Assembly (NCBI RefSeq): GCF_002953715.1
Contig: NZ_CP025013.1
Location: forward strand, 496,001 to 560,000
Length of the DNA stretch: 64,000 nucleotides
Origin: Rhizobium leguminosarum
Lineage (GTDB): Bacteria; Pseudomonadota; Alphaproteobacteria; Rhizobiales; Rhizobiaceae
Reading direction: 5' to 3'
This document shows positions 62,900 to 64,000 of this stretch, one piece after another (position 1 is the stretch's first letter; every line of letters begins with the position of its first letter). The notes beneath the pieces were generated by a model that was not told the origin of the DNA, did no database searches, and saw nothing but the letters and a program-made list of their open reading frames with translations. Made by a program: the position numbers and the translations under genes.

Positions 62900-64000
62900 T
62901 CAGGCCAGGGCCGGGACCGCCTCCAGGAGGGCGCGCGTATAGCTGTGCTGCGGTGCCGAAAAGACGTGCCCGACGCCCCCCGCCTCGACGATCCGGCCGT
63001 CCTTCATCACCAGCACGCGATCGGTGAGATGATTGATGACACCGAGATCATGGGAGATGAAGAGAAGTGCCGTACCGGACGCGGCTTGCAGTTCGGCGAG
63101 TAGATCGAGAACCTGTGCCTGCACCGAAACGTCGAGCGCGCTGACCGGTTCATCCGCCACCAGAAGCCGCGGCCGCGGCGCGAAGGCGCGGGCAATTGCC
63201 ACCCGCTGGCGCTGGCCGCCGGAAAGCTCACGCGGATGACGGTTGAGATAGGCCGAGCCCAGGCGGACCGCATCCAGCACTTCGAGCACGCGGTCGCGGC
63301 GGGACCCACCAAAGATGCCGACCGAGTCGAGGCTCTCGCCGACGATTTTTTCGACCGTGTAGCGCGGGTCGAAGGAACTGAGGGCGTCCTGGGCGATCAA
63401 TTGCATGCTGGCGCGGCGCGAGCGACGTCGAGCCTCCGGGATATTGCTCCACTGCTCGCGGTCGATGAACACCGCGCCGTCGTCCGGCTCGACCAGGCCG
63501 AGGACTATTTTCGCAACGGTGGTCTTGCCGGAACCGGATTCGCCGACGATCCCCAGGGCTTCGCCGGCGGCGAGGTCGAATGACACGTCGTTGACGGCAA
63601 ATGCGCCACCGGCTCCCCCGTAACGCTTGAAGAGATTGTGGGACGACAGGACGCGGTTCTGCTGGTCGATATGTTTGGCCGGCAGCGGAATGCGTAACCG
63701 CTCGGCTGGTGCGGCAGGCACACGCACAGTCTGGTGTTGGGAATCAGGCTGGCCGGAAGGAGACAGACGGAAGCCCCGCGATCCCGCTGACGGCACCGCA
63801 TCGAGCAATTGTCTTGTGTAAGGATGTTCCGGATTGCTCAGGATCCGGCCCGGCGGTCCCTCCTCGACGATCCTGCCATTCTGCATCACCAGCACGCGGT
63901 CGGCCAGGCGCGACACGACGGCGAGATCGTGGCTGATCAGCAGCAGCGTGTGCCCGGCCTTCCGGCGCTCGGCCAGGAGATCGAGGATTTGCTTTTGCAC
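62900..64000 (-). CDS. Peptide/opine/nickel-type ABC transporter, double ATPase (C-terminal part)
   Basis: The start lies beyond the window. The visible 366 residues hold the end of a first ATPase domain (LLLISHDLAVVSRLADRVLV; EHPYTRQLLDAVPSAG) and a whole second domain: Walker A GIVGESGSGKTTVAKIV, signature LSGGQRQRVAIARAF and Walker B RLLVADEPVSALDVSV. Both have the YTR-LL-AVP tail of the oligopeptide/dipeptide family. Fused double ATPases are common for the Dpp/GsiA type. The LLM monooxygenase gene is downstream. Confidence 0.93.
   Translation of the reverse strand: MQKQILDLLAERRKAGHTLLLISHDLAVVSRLADRVLVMQNGRIVEEGPPGRILSNPEHPYTRQLLDAVPSAGSRGFRLSPSGQPDSQHQTVRVPAAPAERLRIPLPAKHIDQQNRVLSSHNLFKRYGGAGGAFAVNDVSFDLAAGEALGIVGESGSGKTTVAKIVLGLVEPDDGAVFIDREQWSNIPEARRRSRRASMQLIAQDALSSFDPRYTVEKIVGESLDSVGIFGGSRRDRVLEVLDAVRLGSAYLNRHPRELSGGQRQRVAIARAFAPRPRLLVADEPVSALDVSVQAQVLDLLAELQAASGTALLFISHDLGVINHLTDRVLVMKDGRIVEAGGVGHVFSAPQHSYTRALLEAVPALA

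Noticed and set aside
1..64000. CRISPR arrays, phage genes, tRNA genes, integrase with att sites
   Set aside because: I looked for regularly spaced repeats, cas, capsid or tail genes, tyrosine integrases and tRNA cloverleafs and saw none.

Overview
The window looks like a piece of an accessory replicon (large plasmid or chromid) of a Rhizobiales bacterium, most likely Rhizobium, Sinorhizobium or Agrobacterium. The signs are GC-rich codon use, a plasmid-style thiC-thiO-thiS-thiG-thiE operon, tandem ku genes, HWE-type histidine kinases, DUF982, a ROSE-controlled small heat-shock gene, a BigR/Blh sulfur operon, many AraC and SDR genes and a LIV-type ABC transporter. The genus is inferred from gene content only. 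I saw no rRNA, tRNA, CRISPR array or replication origin.

1-20.3 kb is a catabolic island. It holds a UPF0261 protein with an IclR regulator, an APC permease with an aldehyde dehydrogenase, an HpaB/HpaC two-component flavin monooxygenase pair with a divergent HpaA-like AraC regulator, a second AraC regulator, then an apparent operon of aldehyde dehydrogenase, GMC oxidoreductase, a complete LIV-type ABC importer, an SDR and a third AraC regulator. A convergent SDR / MoaF-domain / SnoaL-like operon follows. No ring-cleavage enzyme is present, so the pathway is incomplete or unusual.

20.3-33 kb: an rsgA remnant, then a BigR-type sulfide/persulfide operon (blh, bigR, two YeeE/YedE halves, tauE). 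Its last gene is frameshifted and carries an intact IS630-family element exactly at its stop codon. Next come a mosaic of SDR and UspA fragments, a large Fic protein, and a TPP-riboswitch-controlled thiamin operon. 33-36.4 kb is mostly decayed DNA: LysR, membrane-protein and HWE-kinase remnants and a few small ORFs.

36.4-51 kb is a stress and maintenance region: two ku genes, small rhizobial proteins, two divergent HWE kinases, a frameshifted PCC/DUF296 gene, a general-stress SDR, Hsp20 behind a ROSE thermometer, DUF982, DoxX, an HxlR/SDR pair, and carbonic anhydrase coupled to a SulP transporter. 51-61.3 kb has a second Fic gene with a repeated operator-like sequence, further regulator/SDR divergent pairs (HxlR and TetR), several gene remnants (LysR, SDR, hydrolase, AraC), and a chromate/sulfur cluster (chrA with two lesions, rhodanese, VOC, TauE). 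61.5-64 kb holds an LLM flavin monooxygenase behind a peptide-type ABC ATPase that runs off the window. Overall the DNA alternates intact operons with many single-lesion pseudogenes and recombined gene ends, as expected for a fluid accessory replicon.
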